Shown here piece by piece: positions 53,041 through 61,840 of a stretch of DNA of 64,000 nucleotides (its first letter is position 1; each line of letters starts with the position of its first letter). The position numbers and the translations under genes were made by a program. The DNA is from Treponema sp. (GTDB lineage: Bacteria; Spirochaetota; Spirochaetia; Treponematales; Treponemataceae). The stretch spans positions 1 to 64,000 of the forward strand of contig JAFYZU010000034.1 in the NCBI GenBank assembly GCA_017548565.1, in the 5' to 3' direction. Below the pieces are notes generated by a model. That model saw nothing but the letters and a program-made list of their open reading frames with translations, was not told the DNA's origin and did not search any database.

Positions 53041-55194
53041 ATGAAAAAACGTAAACCTATACTCATTAAACAGCAGGATGAAACAGACTGTGGAGCAGCC
53101 TGCCTTGCATCTATAGCAAAATATTATGGTAAAATTACATCAATAACAAAAATAAGAAATCTGGCTGGCACAGATGCAAAAGGAACTTCCAGCAAAGGTC
53201 TTGTCAAAGCGGCTGAATCATTGGGTTTTTCCTGCAAAAGTATGTTTTCAAGCAAAAAGCAGCTGAAAAAAGATCTTCCTTTCCCCCTCATTGCAAATAC
53301 TGTAAAAAACGACATTAAACATTATATAATTATTTATAACTGCAAAAATAAATTGATTCATATTGCTGATCCTGCTGAATCAATACAATGGATAAATATA
53401 AATGAATTTAAACAATGGTGGACCGGTTATTTTTATCTGCTTACACCTACCGAAAAATTATATAATAACATAACAGATAACAAATCCTCTTTCTCACGTT
53501 TTTTCAAGCTTCTTACCAAAGACAAATCAACTGTAATCCAAACCTTTATCTCCAGTTTTCTTCTTACGATACTTGGAATCCTGGGAGCCTTTTATTTCCG
53601 TTTCCTTATAGATAATGTAATATATTCAGCGCTCCCCACTGCCCTTATATCTATATCATCAGCTTATTTGATTGTAATCATTTTCCAGACACTTTTAAGC
53701 TATGCACGAAGCCACCTTATTATTTTTCTTGGAAACAAACTGGAGGCTTCCCTGTCACTTGAATATTTTAAGCATATTCTTCATCTGCCTCTTGATTTTT
53801 TTACTAAGCGTAAAAGCGGGGAAATTCTTTCACGCTTTTCTGATGTTTCAACTATAAAGAATGCACTTTCATCCATGTGCGTAGGAGTAATTCTTGACTG
53901 CATTATGCTCTTATTTACCGGAATTGTCCTTTTTTCCTTCAGCCTTTCTCTGGTAAGCATAGCCGTAATTCCTGTAATTCTGTCTGCGGTCCTGGTTCTG
54001 TCTTTTTCAAAAAAATTTAAAACCCTTATTTACAGACGCTCTGTAATCGAAGCAGAAAAATATTCACATCTTGTAGAAAGCGTAAATGGAATTTCAACAA
54101 TAAAGGCTTTATGTACGGAAGATAATTCTTATGACAAAGCAGAATTAAAAATAATTGAATCGATAGAAAGCTCTTACAAACTTCTGAATCTTGGTAATTT
54201 TCAGAATACCCTTGAAACCTTTCTTTCACAGGCAGGAAATCTTGCCGTTTACTGGTATGGCAGCTTTCTGATAATGCAGGGAAAGCTTTCTTTAGGAGAA
54301 CTTATTGCTTTTGTAACATTACTCGGCTATTTTCTCGGTCCTTTAAGCCGCCTGATTACCCTCCAGCCCCAGTTACTTGAAATATCCGTTGCATCCGGAC
54401 GTCTTGGAGAAATTCTTGATCTCTCGCAGGAAAACTCATTGAATCACGGAAAAATCATTCCGAAATTAGTAAAAGGGAACATCAGCATCAAAGACCTTAC
54501 CTTTTCTTACGGAACAAGGGGGACAACCCTCAGTAATATTTCACTAGATATAAAACAAGGCGAAAAAGTCGCTTTCGTCGGACCTTCCGGAATCGGCAAG
54601 ACGACTCTGATGAAATTATTATTAAGGTTCTACAAAGAAGACTCCGGTGTCATAACCCTTGACGGAAAAAATATAAATGATTTTGACATAAAGGAATACA
54701 GAAGACTTTTCGGTTATGTTCCGCAGGAAATCCTTTTGTTTTCCGGAACTGTCGAAGAAAACATCGCCTGGGGAAACGAAGAAGCAAAGGCAGAAGACAT
54801 ATACAATGCCGCAAAGAATTCAGAAGCACTTGATTTCATTTCAAACCTTGATGAACGTTTTTCAACAAAAGTCGAAGAAAAAGGCGCATCCCTTTCAGGT
54901 GGAGAACGGCAGCGAATTGCACTTGCAAGAATACTTTTAAGAAAACCTAAAATCCTTATACTTGATGAAGCGACAAGCAGTCTTGACAGTATTTCAGAAG
55001 CAAAAATCTTAAAGACAATAAAAAGAATAAGTAAGAATAAAACCACAATTATAGTCGCCCACCGTCTTTCTACGATTAAGGACTGTGATAAAATTTTCGT
55101 GCTTCAGAACGGACAACTTGCTGAAAGCGGAAGGCATGAAGAATTAATCAGTAAAAATGGAGTTTATGAAAGGATGTGGAGGGAACAGCAGTGA
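53041..55194 (+). CDS. Peptidase-containing (C39) ABC exporter
   Basis: The 717-residue protein has an N-terminal C39 peptidase (1-140: Gln11, Cys17 in DCGAAC, His94 and Asp110), a six-helix ABC transmembrane domain (about 160-430) and a C-terminal ATPase (Walker A GPSGIGKTT, signature LSGGERQR, Walker B ILILDEATSSLD). Such PCAT proteins cut GG-type leaders and export the cargo in one step, usually with an HlyD adaptor and, in Gram-negatives, TolC. All catalytic residues are present, and the neighbouring array supplies GG leaders, so it is the likely maturase and exporter of the four effectors. Its stop overlaps the HlyD GTG start (GTGA). Confidence 0.95.
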   Translation: MKKRKPILIKQQDETDCGAACLASIAKYYGKITSITKIRNLAGTDAKGTSSKGLVKAAESLGFSCKSMFSSKKQLKKDLPFPLIANTVKNDIKHYIIIYNCKNKLIHIADPAESIQWININEFKQWWTGYFYLLTPTEKLYNNITDNKSSFSRFFKLLTKDKSTVIQTFISSFLLTILGILGAFYFRFLIDNVIYSALPTALISISSAYLIVIIFQTLLSYARSHLIIFLGNKLEASLSLEYFKHILHLPLDFFTKRKSGEILSRFSDVSTIKNALSSMCVGVILDCIMLLFTGIVLFSFSLSLVSIAVIPVILSAVLVLSFSKKFKTLIYRRSVIEAEKYSHLVESVNGISTIKALCTEDNSYDKAELKIIESIESSYKLLNLGNFQNTLETFLSQAGNLAVYWYGSFLIMQGKLSLGELIAFVTLLGYFLGPLSRLITLQPQLLEISVASGRLGEILDLSQENSLNHGKIIPKLVKGNISIKDLTFSYGTRGTTLSNISLDIKQGEKVAFVGPSGIGKTTLMKLLLRFYKEDSGVITLDGKNINDFDIKEYRRLFGYVPQEILLFSGTVEENIAWGNEEAKAEDIYNAAKNSEALDFISNLDERFSTKVEEKGASLSGGERQRIALARILLRKPKILILDEATSSLDSISEAKILKTIKRISKNKTTIIVAHRLSTIKDCDKIFVLQNGQLAESGRHEELISKNGVYERMWREQQ

Positions 55195-55577
55195 AAATCT
55201 ATCCGGAAGAAATGCTTACATTAACGCAGGAATACTTTTTCAACAGAAGACCTGATATGCAGCAGAAAATCATAATCATATTAACTGCTTTGTTATTTTC
55301 TGTTTTTCTGTGGATTTTTCTGGCTCCCTTTGAAGAAGTCGTAAAATGCACTGGCTATGTACGTCCCCTTGAAAACATATCTCCAGTATCGAATGCAGTT
55401 ACTGGAAAGATCGAAGGGATTTTTTATAAAACCGGACAGCACGTAAAAAAAGGACAGCTTCTGATGCAGATAGATCCGTCACAGCTGGAAGCCGAAAAAA
55501 CATCTCTTTTAGATCAGATGGAAAACGAAACCTGGAAAACCGATTCCATGTGCATTACAGATTCCTGCTGGAGGTAA
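55191..55577 (+). CDS. Truncated HlyD-family membrane-fusion adaptor
   Basis: The start is the GTG at 55191 (GGAGG 8 nt upstream), overlapping the exporter stop as GTGA. The 128-residue product has the HlyD N-terminus: a membrane helix (about 30-48), EEVVKCTGYVRP, NAVTGKIEGI and GQHVKKGQLLMQIDPSQLEA, the first half of the lipoyl-like domain. It then ends in a short unrelated tail (CITDSCWR). The coiled coil, second lipoyl half and beta-barrel domains (some 270 residues) are missing, and no continuation exists before ptsI at 55647. It is either a remnant or works with an adaptor encoded elsewhere. Confidence 0.8.
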   Translation: MKIYPEEMLTLTQEYFFNRRPDMQQKIIIILTALLFSVFLWIFLAPFEEVVKCTGYVRPLENISPVSNAVTGKIEGIFYKTGQHVKKGQLLMQIDPSQLEAEKTSLLDQMENETWKTDSMCITDSCWR

Positions 55578-55631
55578 TCTTTCGGTTAACTTACACTTTT
55601 CTTCTTTCTCATTTAAAAACAACAGATTATC

Positions 55632-55640
55632 TGATATAAT
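55632..55640 (+). promoter_or_regulatory. Extended -10 promoter of ptsI
   Basis: TGA-TATAAT (55632-55640) ends 6 nt before the ptsI ATG. No Shine-Dalgarno is present, so the transcript is probably leaderless. Confidence 0.55.
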
Positions 55641-55646
55641 ATCCTT

Positions 55647-57350
55647 ATGGAAATTATACCTGGTAAAGCAGCATCAAAAGGGACTGGAATCGGAACGGCA
55701 TTTGTAATTCCGGAACCGGTACAAAGAGCAATTCCTCAACATGTAAGACCACAGAATTCTGTCGAAAAGGGATGGAATCTTTTTACAGACTCCAGGCAGA
55801 CGGTTTTAAATCGTTTATGCAGACTTCTGGATTCTCTTTCTAAGACTCAGGAAAGCGATATCCTTCAGCGGCAGGTTTTTGAAACTTATGTCCTCATGCT
55901 TCAGGATGAATTCTTCATTCAGGAAATCAAATCCTTTTATGAAGCAAATGAATTCAATATTTTCCATACAGTTGATTATAAAACAAAGGAATATGCAGGA
56001 AAACTTAAGGAATCAAATGATGAATATCTTTCACAGAGGGCAGCCGATATTCTTGATGTATATTCAATGGTTCTTGACGAAATGCTTGACATTCATCCGT
56101 TCGACATAAACACTGTTCCTGACAATTCTATAATCGCTTCAAATTCCTTATCTTCTGCCGATACAATCATCCTTTCAAAAAGAAAAATAAAAGGGCTCAT
56201 TTTAAACGAAGCCGGTGATAATTCTCATGTTGTAATACTTGCACGAAGCTACGGAATTCCTGTAATAATCGGAGTAGAAAACATCTCTAAAAAAATCAGG
56301 ACAGGCGAAACTGTAATTATCGATACTCAGAATTCCAGAATAATAATCAGTCCTGAAAAATCAATAATCGATGAATATAAAACAAAGCTTTTAGAAGAAC
56401 AGAATTACCGCGAGCAGTTAAAACAATATCTGAACAGACCTGCAGTTACAAAGGATGGAACGCACTTTACGCTTCTTGCAAACATCAGCTCAATTGAAGA
56501 AGCAAAACTTGCAAAAGAAAATAATGCAGACGGTATTGGTTTATTCAGAACGGAATTTCTTTTTATGGAACGCTCAGATTTACCGGCAGCCAGTCAGAAC
56601 CGTACGATAAATGAAGAGGAACAGTTCGAAGTTTACAAAGAAATTCTTCAGATTATGGGAAACAAACCTGTAACAATAAGAACTCTTGATGCCGGCGGTG
56701 ATAAAATTCTGAAATCCCAGAACATTCCGGTTCTTGAAGAAAAAAATCCTCTTATGGGTTTACGCGCTGTACGCCTTACCTTAAAATATCCGTCGCTCTT
56801 AAAAACCCAGCTGCGAGCCTTATACCGTGCAAGTGTTTTCGGTAACCTTAAAATCATGTTCCCGCTGATTACTCATTACAGTCAGCTTGAAGAATGCAGA
56901 AAAATCGTAAATGAAGTAAAGGCTGAGCTTACAAAACAAAACATAAAATTCAACGATGTTCCTGTCGGTATCATGATAGAAACAGCTTCGGCGGCACTTA
57001 CATCCGATTCCCTCTGTTCCCTTTCCGATTTTTTCAGCATAGGAACAAACGATTTAACTCAATATACGCTTGCAGTAGACAGGGAAAATCAGTCTGTAAG
57101 CGCCTTATACAATGAGCTTGAGCCGTCTGTCTTAAAGCTCATAAAAATGACTGTAACTTCGGCAAAAGATGCGGGCATTGAGCTTTGTGTCTGCGGAGAA
57201 ATGGCCGGAAAAAGAAACTGCATCATGTTTTTAGGCGGCATGGGAATAAGAACTCTGAGCATAAGTCCGAATCTGATTCTGGAAACAAAAGAGTTCTTAT
57301 CGAAAACAGAAATTTCAGAAATGGAAAAACTAACAGAAGGTAAAAAATGA
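55647..57350 (+). CDS. ptsI: PTS enzyme I (phosphoenolpyruvate-protein phosphotransferase)
   Basis: The 567-residue protein has the EI layout: N-terminal swivelling domain with phospho-His194 (AGDNSHVVILAR), and a C-terminal PEP-binding barrel with LFRTEFLFM, TIRTLDAGGDK, GIMIETASAA, FFSIGTNDLTQYTLAVDR and the active-site Cys in CVCGEMAG. EI takes phosphate from PEP and passes it to HPr. No HPr or EII gene is nearby. The gene lies right after the truncated adaptor, with its own extended -10 promoter and a leaderless-type start, and its stop overlaps der. Confidence 0.96.
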   Translation: MEIIPGKAASKGTGIGTAFVIPEPVQRAIPQHVRPQNSVEKGWNLFTDSRQTVLNRLCRLLDSLSKTQESDILQRQVFETYVLMLQDEFFIQEIKSFYEANEFNIFHTVDYKTKEYAGKLKESNDEYLSQRAADILDVYSMVLDEMLDIHPFDINTVPDNSIIASNSLSSADTIILSKRKIKGLILNEAGDNSHVVILARSYGIPVIIGVENISKKIRTGETVIIDTQNSRIIISPEKSIIDEYKTKLLEEQNYREQLKQYLNRPAVTKDGTHFTLLANISSIEEAKLAKENNADGIGLFRTEFLFMERSDLPAASQNRTINEEEQFEVYKEILQIMGNKPVTIRTLDAGGDKILKSQNIPVLEEKNPLMGLRAVRLTLKYPSLLKTQLRALYRASVFGNLKIMFPLITHYSQLEECRKIVNEVKAELTKQNIKFNDVPVGIMIETASAALTSDSLCSLSDFFSIGTNDLTQYTLAVDRENQSVSALYNELEPSVLKLIKMTVTSAKDAGIELCVCGEMAGKRNCIMFLGGMGIRTLSISPNLILETKEFLSKTEISEMEKLTEGKK

Positions 57351-58786
57351 GTAAGAAAAAATTCAAGCCTGATTTTTCAAAACCCAAGGATGAAGGTCAG
57401 GAAGAAATTGAAAAAATAGATCAGAACGTTGAATATGACGGACTTCCTCTTGTAGTAATTGCAGGACGTCCGAATGTCGGAAAATCGACACTTTTTAACC
57501 GATTCTTAAAAAAACGTGTTGCTATAACGAACGATCAGCCCGGCGTTACGCGTGATCCGGTAGAAGCAACTGCTTTTTTAAATGAAAAACCGGTACATCT
57601 TGTAGACACGGGCGGATATAAACTCACAAGAGACATTGGTACAAAAGAAGCAGAACTCGATGATTATGTTGTTGAACGTTCCTTAGACATGATTGACCGC
57701 TGCGATGTATTAATCCTTCTTTTAGATGCAGGAGAAATAACCGGCGAAGATGAAGAATTCATCATCAAAATGCGTCCTTACCGGGAAAAGCTGATTGCGG
57801 CTGTTAATAAAACTGAAGGCGGAAAAAATGAAGCTGAAGCATGGAATTATGCACGTTTCGGTTTTGATGAACTTATTTTTATTTCTGCAGAGCATGGTGA
57901 CCGAATCGGTGAACTTATAGATATGATTGTTTCTAAATGTGACTTCAGTAAAGTAAGAAAGCTTGATTCAGACCGTCCCGTAAAAATTGCAATACTCGGT
58001 AAGCCTAACACAGGAAAATCTACACTTTCCAACAGATTAACTCACAGTGAAAATTCAATCGTATGCGATTATGCAGGAACTACCCGTGATGTTGTCGAAG
58101 GCGAATTCACTTATGCCGGAAAAAATTTCAAGGTTCTTGATACAGCAGGAATCAGACGTAAAGCAAAAGTCCACGATGATGTTGAATATTATTCTGTAAA
58201 CCGTGCAATAAAAACCCTCGATGAATGTGACATTGTTTTTTTAATCATAGATGCAATTGAAGGGCTTACTGAACAGGATAAAAAAATATGCTCGCTTGCA
58301 TTTGAAAAAGGACGCGGGATTATTTTTGTCCTGAACAAATGGGATTTACGCGAGGAACAGGGAACAAAGGCAGTAAAAGCGGCACGCGAATGGATGAACA
58401 TTATGTTCGGTCAGATGGATTTTGCACCGATTATTCCTCTTTCAGCACTTGAAGGTAAAGGAATAAAGGAATTAATGAACACTGCAATTTCTCTTTATGA
58501 ACAGCTTACTAAAAAAATCGAAACATCTGCCTTGAACAGGGCTCTTCAGGACTGGCTCGACCGTTATCCGCCACCAGCAAGTAAAACAGCACATTTCAAG
58601 ATCCGCTATATGACTCAGGCCGGAATCAATCCTGTATCGTTCATCATTTTTGCTACCAGACCGGAGGTTGTACCCGAGCCTTATGTTACATATCTTAAAA
58701 ACAGGATTCGTGAAGATCTTGGCTTTGATCAGATTCCTGTTCAGCTTGAATTAAAGGGCAGCCGTCAGAAATGGGAAGACAGATAG
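57347..58786 (+). CDS. der: Ribosome-associated GTPase Der (EngA)
   Basis: The 479-residue protein has two Era-like GTPase domains (G1 motifs GRPNVGKST at about 40 and GKPNTGKST at about 213, each with DTGG or DTAG and NKxD-type motifs) and a C-terminal KH-like domain (about 390-475). It acts in 50S ribosome assembly. An N-terminal charged extension of about 30 residues precedes the first G domain. Its ATG overlaps the ptsI stop (ATGA), so the two are co-translated. Confidence 0.97.
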   Translation: MSKKKFKPDFSKPKDEGQEEIEKIDQNVEYDGLPLVVIAGRPNVGKSTLFNRFLKKRVAITNDQPGVTRDPVEATAFLNEKPVHLVDTGGYKLTRDIGTKEAELDDYVVERSLDMIDRCDVLILLLDAGEITGEDEEFIIKMRPYREKLIAAVNKTEGGKNEAEAWNYARFGFDELIFISAEHGDRIGELIDMIVSKCDFSKVRKLDSDRPVKIAILGKPNTGKSTLSNRLTHSENSIVCDYAGTTRDVVEGEFTYAGKNFKVLDTAGIRRKAKVHDDVEYYSVNRAIKTLDECDIVFLIIDAIEGLTEQDKKICSLAFEKGRGIIFVLNKWDLREEQGTKAVKAAREWMNIMFGQMDFAPIIPLSALEGKGIKELMNTAISLYEQLTKKIETSALNRALQDWLDRYPPPASKTAHFKIRYMTQAGINPVSFIIFATRPEVVPEPYVTYLKNRIREDLGFDQIPVQLELKGSRQKWEDR

Positions 58787-58795
58787 GAAAAACAG

Positions 58796-59116
58796 ATGAC
58801 TTATACAATCGGTGAAGTTGAAGAACTGACAGGTGTAAAAACTCATATCCTCAGATACTGGGAAGAAGTCGTTCCGGGCTTTATTCCACAAAAAGATTTA
58901 ACGGGAAGAAGGATTTATTCTCAGCACGAGGTTGAACTGATTTTCCGCCTTAAATATCTTATAAACGAAAAGAAATTTACAGCAGAAGGTGCCGGCCGTC
59001 AGATTATAGAAGAAGCAAAGCAGGTGCAGCAGAATGCTGAAGTTATAAAAGAGATTCAGGAATGCCGTGAGCTTCTTTCCGAAATTTTCATTACTTTAAA
59101 AAAGAAGCAGGATTAA
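58796..59116 (+). CDS. MerR-family regulator
   Basis: The 106-residue protein begins with a MerR winged-helix DNA-binding domain (YTIGEVEELTGVKTHILRYWEE, residues 3-24, then GRRIYSQHEVELIFRLKYLI). A short helical tail follows that can form the dimer coiled coil (about 70-106). There is no effector domain, so it is a minimal MerR. It lies between der and the Rsm22-like gene with gaps of 9 and 1 nt; its target is unknown. Confidence 0.93.
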   Translation: MTYTIGEVEELTGVKTHILRYWEEVVPGFIPQKDLTGRRIYSQHEVELIFRLKYLINEKKFTAEGAGRQIIEEAKQVQQNAEVIKEIQECRELLSEIFITLKKKQD

Positions 59117-59117
59117 T

Positions 59118-60311
59118 ATGAACCGGATTGAATTTACAAAAATCAGTTCCCTGTTCAGTTCAGAAAAACAGGACAAAATTGCACAAAAAATACTCACCGA
59201 TTTTGATTCAGTCATTCAGGGGGTCAGACCTCTTAATTCAAAACAGCTTTTAAAACTTCCCGAAAACATCAAGGCGCTTTCACATCAGCTTACGGATCAG
59301 AGAAGCGAAAGACGTCTCGGTTATATGAATGATACTCTTTTTTTAAGCTCATATGTCCGCTATTACACCTGGTGGAATCTTGTGCGGTTGACAAAGCTTT
59401 TTTCTAATCTTGACGACGCATGCTTTCCTTCGAAGGACTGCTATTGTCTGGATCTTGGAAGCGGACCGTTGACAGTTATAAATGCGTTGTGGCTTTCGCG
59501 TCCAGAGCTTCGTAAACTCAACCTTACCTGGTATTGTCTTGATGTAAGCGCCAATTCCCTTTCTTTAGGCGAAGATATTTTTCTTTCGTTAGCGGCAAAA
59601 ACAGCGGTAAATGAAAATTCAGGCAATGAAATAAAACCATGGAAAATCATAAGGGTTAAAGGGTCGTTCGGAACGTTTATCCGCGAAAAATGCAGCTTTA
59701 TAACCTGTGCAAATCTTTTAAATGAGCTTGACCAGGCATCTGATTTACCGCCTGATTTTCAATCAAAAAAATATTATGAAGAATTCAAAAAATATTCTTC
59801 GGCCGATGCAAAGTTCCTTCTTATTGAGCCTGGGATTCCAAAGGCATCAAGAACCCTGAGCCTTCTTCGCGAAAGATTCATAAAGGACAAGGCAACCATC
59901 CATTCACCGTGCACTCATTTTTTTGAATGCCCGATGAACGGATTTAAAGCATATACAGGAAGCTCTCACAAATGGTGCAACTTTGCTTTTTCCACAGAGA
60001 ATGCACCGCCGAAACTTTTAAAACTTTCTGAAAAATCTTATCTTTCGAAGGACAGGGCAACCCTTTCATTTCTTGCAGTAGAAAAAACATCTGTAAATCA
60101 TGACGACACTTTTTTAATCCGCATTGTTTCAGATTCCTTTTCTTTACCCGACAGGCGCACAGGCTTTTACGGCTGCAGTAAGCTTGGACTGACTCTTGTT
60201 TCAATAAAAGAAGATATTTTCAAATCAGGAGATTTAATCAGCGTTAAGCTGCCGGAAAATTACCGGTTACCGAAGGATTCAAAAAGTGGTGCCGTTTTAA
60301 TCAGGCTTTAA
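59118..60311 (+). CDS. Rsm22-like ribosomal methyltransferase with Cys cluster
   Basis: The 397-residue protein has a SAM-binding Rossmann motif YCLDLGSGPLTV (109-120), an FITCANLLNEL block (194-204) and the Rsm22 cysteine cluster (Cys265, Cys271 in ECPM, Cys287 in KWCNF), which in relatives binds iron-sulphur or zinc. Rsm22 proteins act on the small ribosomal subunit; the bacterial role is not well defined. It follows the MerR gene by 1 nt and overlaps the convergent HAD gene by 4 nt. Confidence 0.85.
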   Translation: MNRIEFTKISSLFSSEKQDKIAQKILTDFDSVIQGVRPLNSKQLLKLPENIKALSHQLTDQRSERRLGYMNDTLFLSSYVRYYTWWNLVRLTKLFSNLDDACFPSKDCYCLDLGSGPLTVINALWLSRPELRKLNLTWYCLDVSANSLSLGEDIFLSLAAKTAVNENSGNEIKPWKIIRVKGSFGTFIREKCSFITCANLLNELDQASDLPPDFQSKKYYEEFKKYSSADAKFLLIEPGIPKASRTLSLLRERFIKDKATIHSPCTHFFECPMNGFKAYTGSSHKWCNFAFSTENAPPKLLKLSEKSYLSKDRATLSFLAVEKTSVNHDDTFLIRIVSDSFSLPDRRTGFYGCSKLGLTLVSIKEDIFKSGDLISVKLPENYRLPKDSKSGAVLIRL

Positions 60312-60967
60312 AAAGTCGTAATTGCTATCTTAAGTATTTCGGAAACATTCTTTGCAATATAATCTGCCCCTGCTTTTTCAAGCTCATCCTTTGAACCGTA
60401 ACCGTAAAGTACTCCGCAAGACTGAATACCGTTTTTCTTTGCACCGAGAATATCATGCTTTCTGTCCCCGACCATCAGAACGGTAGGTTTTTCATCATCA
60501 GAAATTTTTGCCGCATCCAGAGTATAGGCAAGAACCTCTTCCTTATTGCTCCTGGACTCGTCAAGATTACATCCGCAGATTCGTTTAAAATATTTTGCCA
60601 GTCCGAAATGATCTAATATCCTTACTGAATATGCTTCCGGCTTTGAGGTTGCAACATAACATTTTTTACCGAGCATGTTCAGGACCTCAAGAACCTCCGG
60701 GATTTCCTTATAAACCTTGTTTTCAAAAAGACCTTTTCTGGCAAAGTATTCACGATATCTTCTGACTGCTTCTTCTGTTTTTTCATCATCATAATTGAAA
60801 CGCTGTTTAAAAGTGTCTTTTAACGGAGGACCAATGAAAGTGCAGAGTTCCTTATACGACGGAACCTGTTCTCCGAAAGATTTAAGAGCATGCTTGAATG
60901 AATTTGTAATTCCTTTGGCAGGATCTGTCAGAGTTCCGTCCAAATCAAAAATAACAGTCTGAAACAT
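60308..60967 (-). CDS. gph: HAD hydrolase, phosphoglycolate phosphatase type
   Basis: The 219-residue protein has HAD motif I FDLDGTLTD (nucleophile Asp8, acid Asp10), motif II in YVATSKPEAY, a Lys in the SRNKEEV region and motif IV VGDRKHD. A C1-type cap lies between motifs I and II. It is closest to the Gph/PgpB-like branch that dephosphorylates 2-phosphoglycolate; exact substrate is inferred. Its end overlaps the convergent Rsm22-like gene by 4 nt. Spacing to the upstream UDG-like gene is 2 nt. Confidence 0.9.
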   Translation of the reverse strand: MFQTVIFDLDGTLTDPAKGITNSFKHALKSFGEQVPSYKELCTFIGPPLKDTFKQRFNYDDEKTEEAVRRYREYFARKGLFENKVYKEIPEVLEVLNMLGKKCYVATSKPEAYSVRILDHFGLAKYFKRICGCNLDESRSNKEEVLAYTLDAAKISDDEKPTVLMVGDRKHDILGAKKNGIQSCGVLYGYGSKDELEKAGADYIAKNVSEILKIAITTF

Positions 60968-60969
60968 AA

Positions 60970-61731
60970 TTAATTGTCAGAAGAATTGAAGATCTCCCTT
61001 TTATGAGTATTACCCAGCCTATGAATGCTTTCTATTAACGGGATGTGTGCTGAATTGTCTGCTATTATATAGTTTTTTAAGTCGATAATAAAGCGGTTCA
61101 TTGAAAAATGTTGAAAAACATACACTTTATTCCATTCGCTTGTATCTGAAAGTCTTTCGTATAACTTCAATCTGTACGGTTCAAAAATTCCTTTTGCCTT
61201 TAATTCAGAATAACCGACAAGCCAGATTTCCGCTTTTTTTTCATTCCCGCTGTTATAATCGAGTAAGAGCTGTGCTGTTTTTTCTGCCATCCACAATTGA
61301 CTTTCAAGAATGAGTTCAGATGCTTCCTTATCTTTCATTATAGCTTTAAGCTGAGTTGTTTTTGCGCTGTGAACAGGTGTTTTATTCAGGATAATTACAT
61401 TTTTACGGAAATCTATGTTTAATTCTTTATTTTTACAAAAATATCCTTCCGCAATTTTTCCTGCCTGCCCTACAAGATAACGGTTGTTTTTCTTTAGCTG
61501 TTCATCTTTTCCGGGATTATCTGCAATTACAATAAGCTTTATGTCATCTTCCAGTGTGATTGAATCAAGCACCTGATTGTAAACGACCGGTGTTTCAAAA
61601 GAATACGAAGCGTCACCTGAAGCCTTTTTCTGAAGCTCCATCAGATTACTGCACTGTAAAGACCATTTTTTTACCTGTTTCTTAAAATCTTCGCGAAAAC
61701 TGCATAGAACTTTAAACTGACGCTCATTCAT
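60970..61731 (-). CDS. Uracil-DNA-glycosylase-fold protein
   Basis: The 253-residue protein has IADNPGKDEQLKKNNRYLVGQAGK (about 71-94), matching the first UDG motif (GExPGxxE...G.PFVG.AG) of family 4/UdgX-like enzymes, and NKTPVHSAKT (about 114), resembling their second block. The last motif (usually HPSP) is replaced by FQHFSMNRF (about 211). A shift in the catalytic motif suggests an altered substrate or no activity. GAAAGGT precedes the ATG. Confidence 0.72.
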   Translation of the reverse strand: MNERQFKVLCSFREDFKKQVKKWSLQCSNLMELQKKASGDASYSFETPVVYNQVLDSITLEDDIKLIVIADNPGKDEQLKKNNRYLVGQAGKIAEGYFCKNKELNIDFRKNVIILNKTPVHSAKTTQLKAIMKDKEASELILESQLWMAEKTAQLLLDYNSGNEKKAEIWLVGYSELKAKGIFEPYRLKLYERLSDTSEWNKVYVFQHFSMNRFIIDLKNYIIADNSAHIPLIESIHRLGNTHKREIFNSSDN

Positions 61732-61840
61732 ATTTTTTACCTTTCTTTCGATAATATAATATGCAATTTCTTAAATTTGTGCTATGATAATATATATTCT
61801 TTGAATATAAAAGACTATTTTGTAATTTTATGGAGGACCT

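Noticed and set aside
55578-55646. A possible frameshifted continuation of the HlyD adaptor
   Set aside because: All three frames to the ptsI start are short and show no adaptor-like sequence; the remainder is missing rather than shifted.
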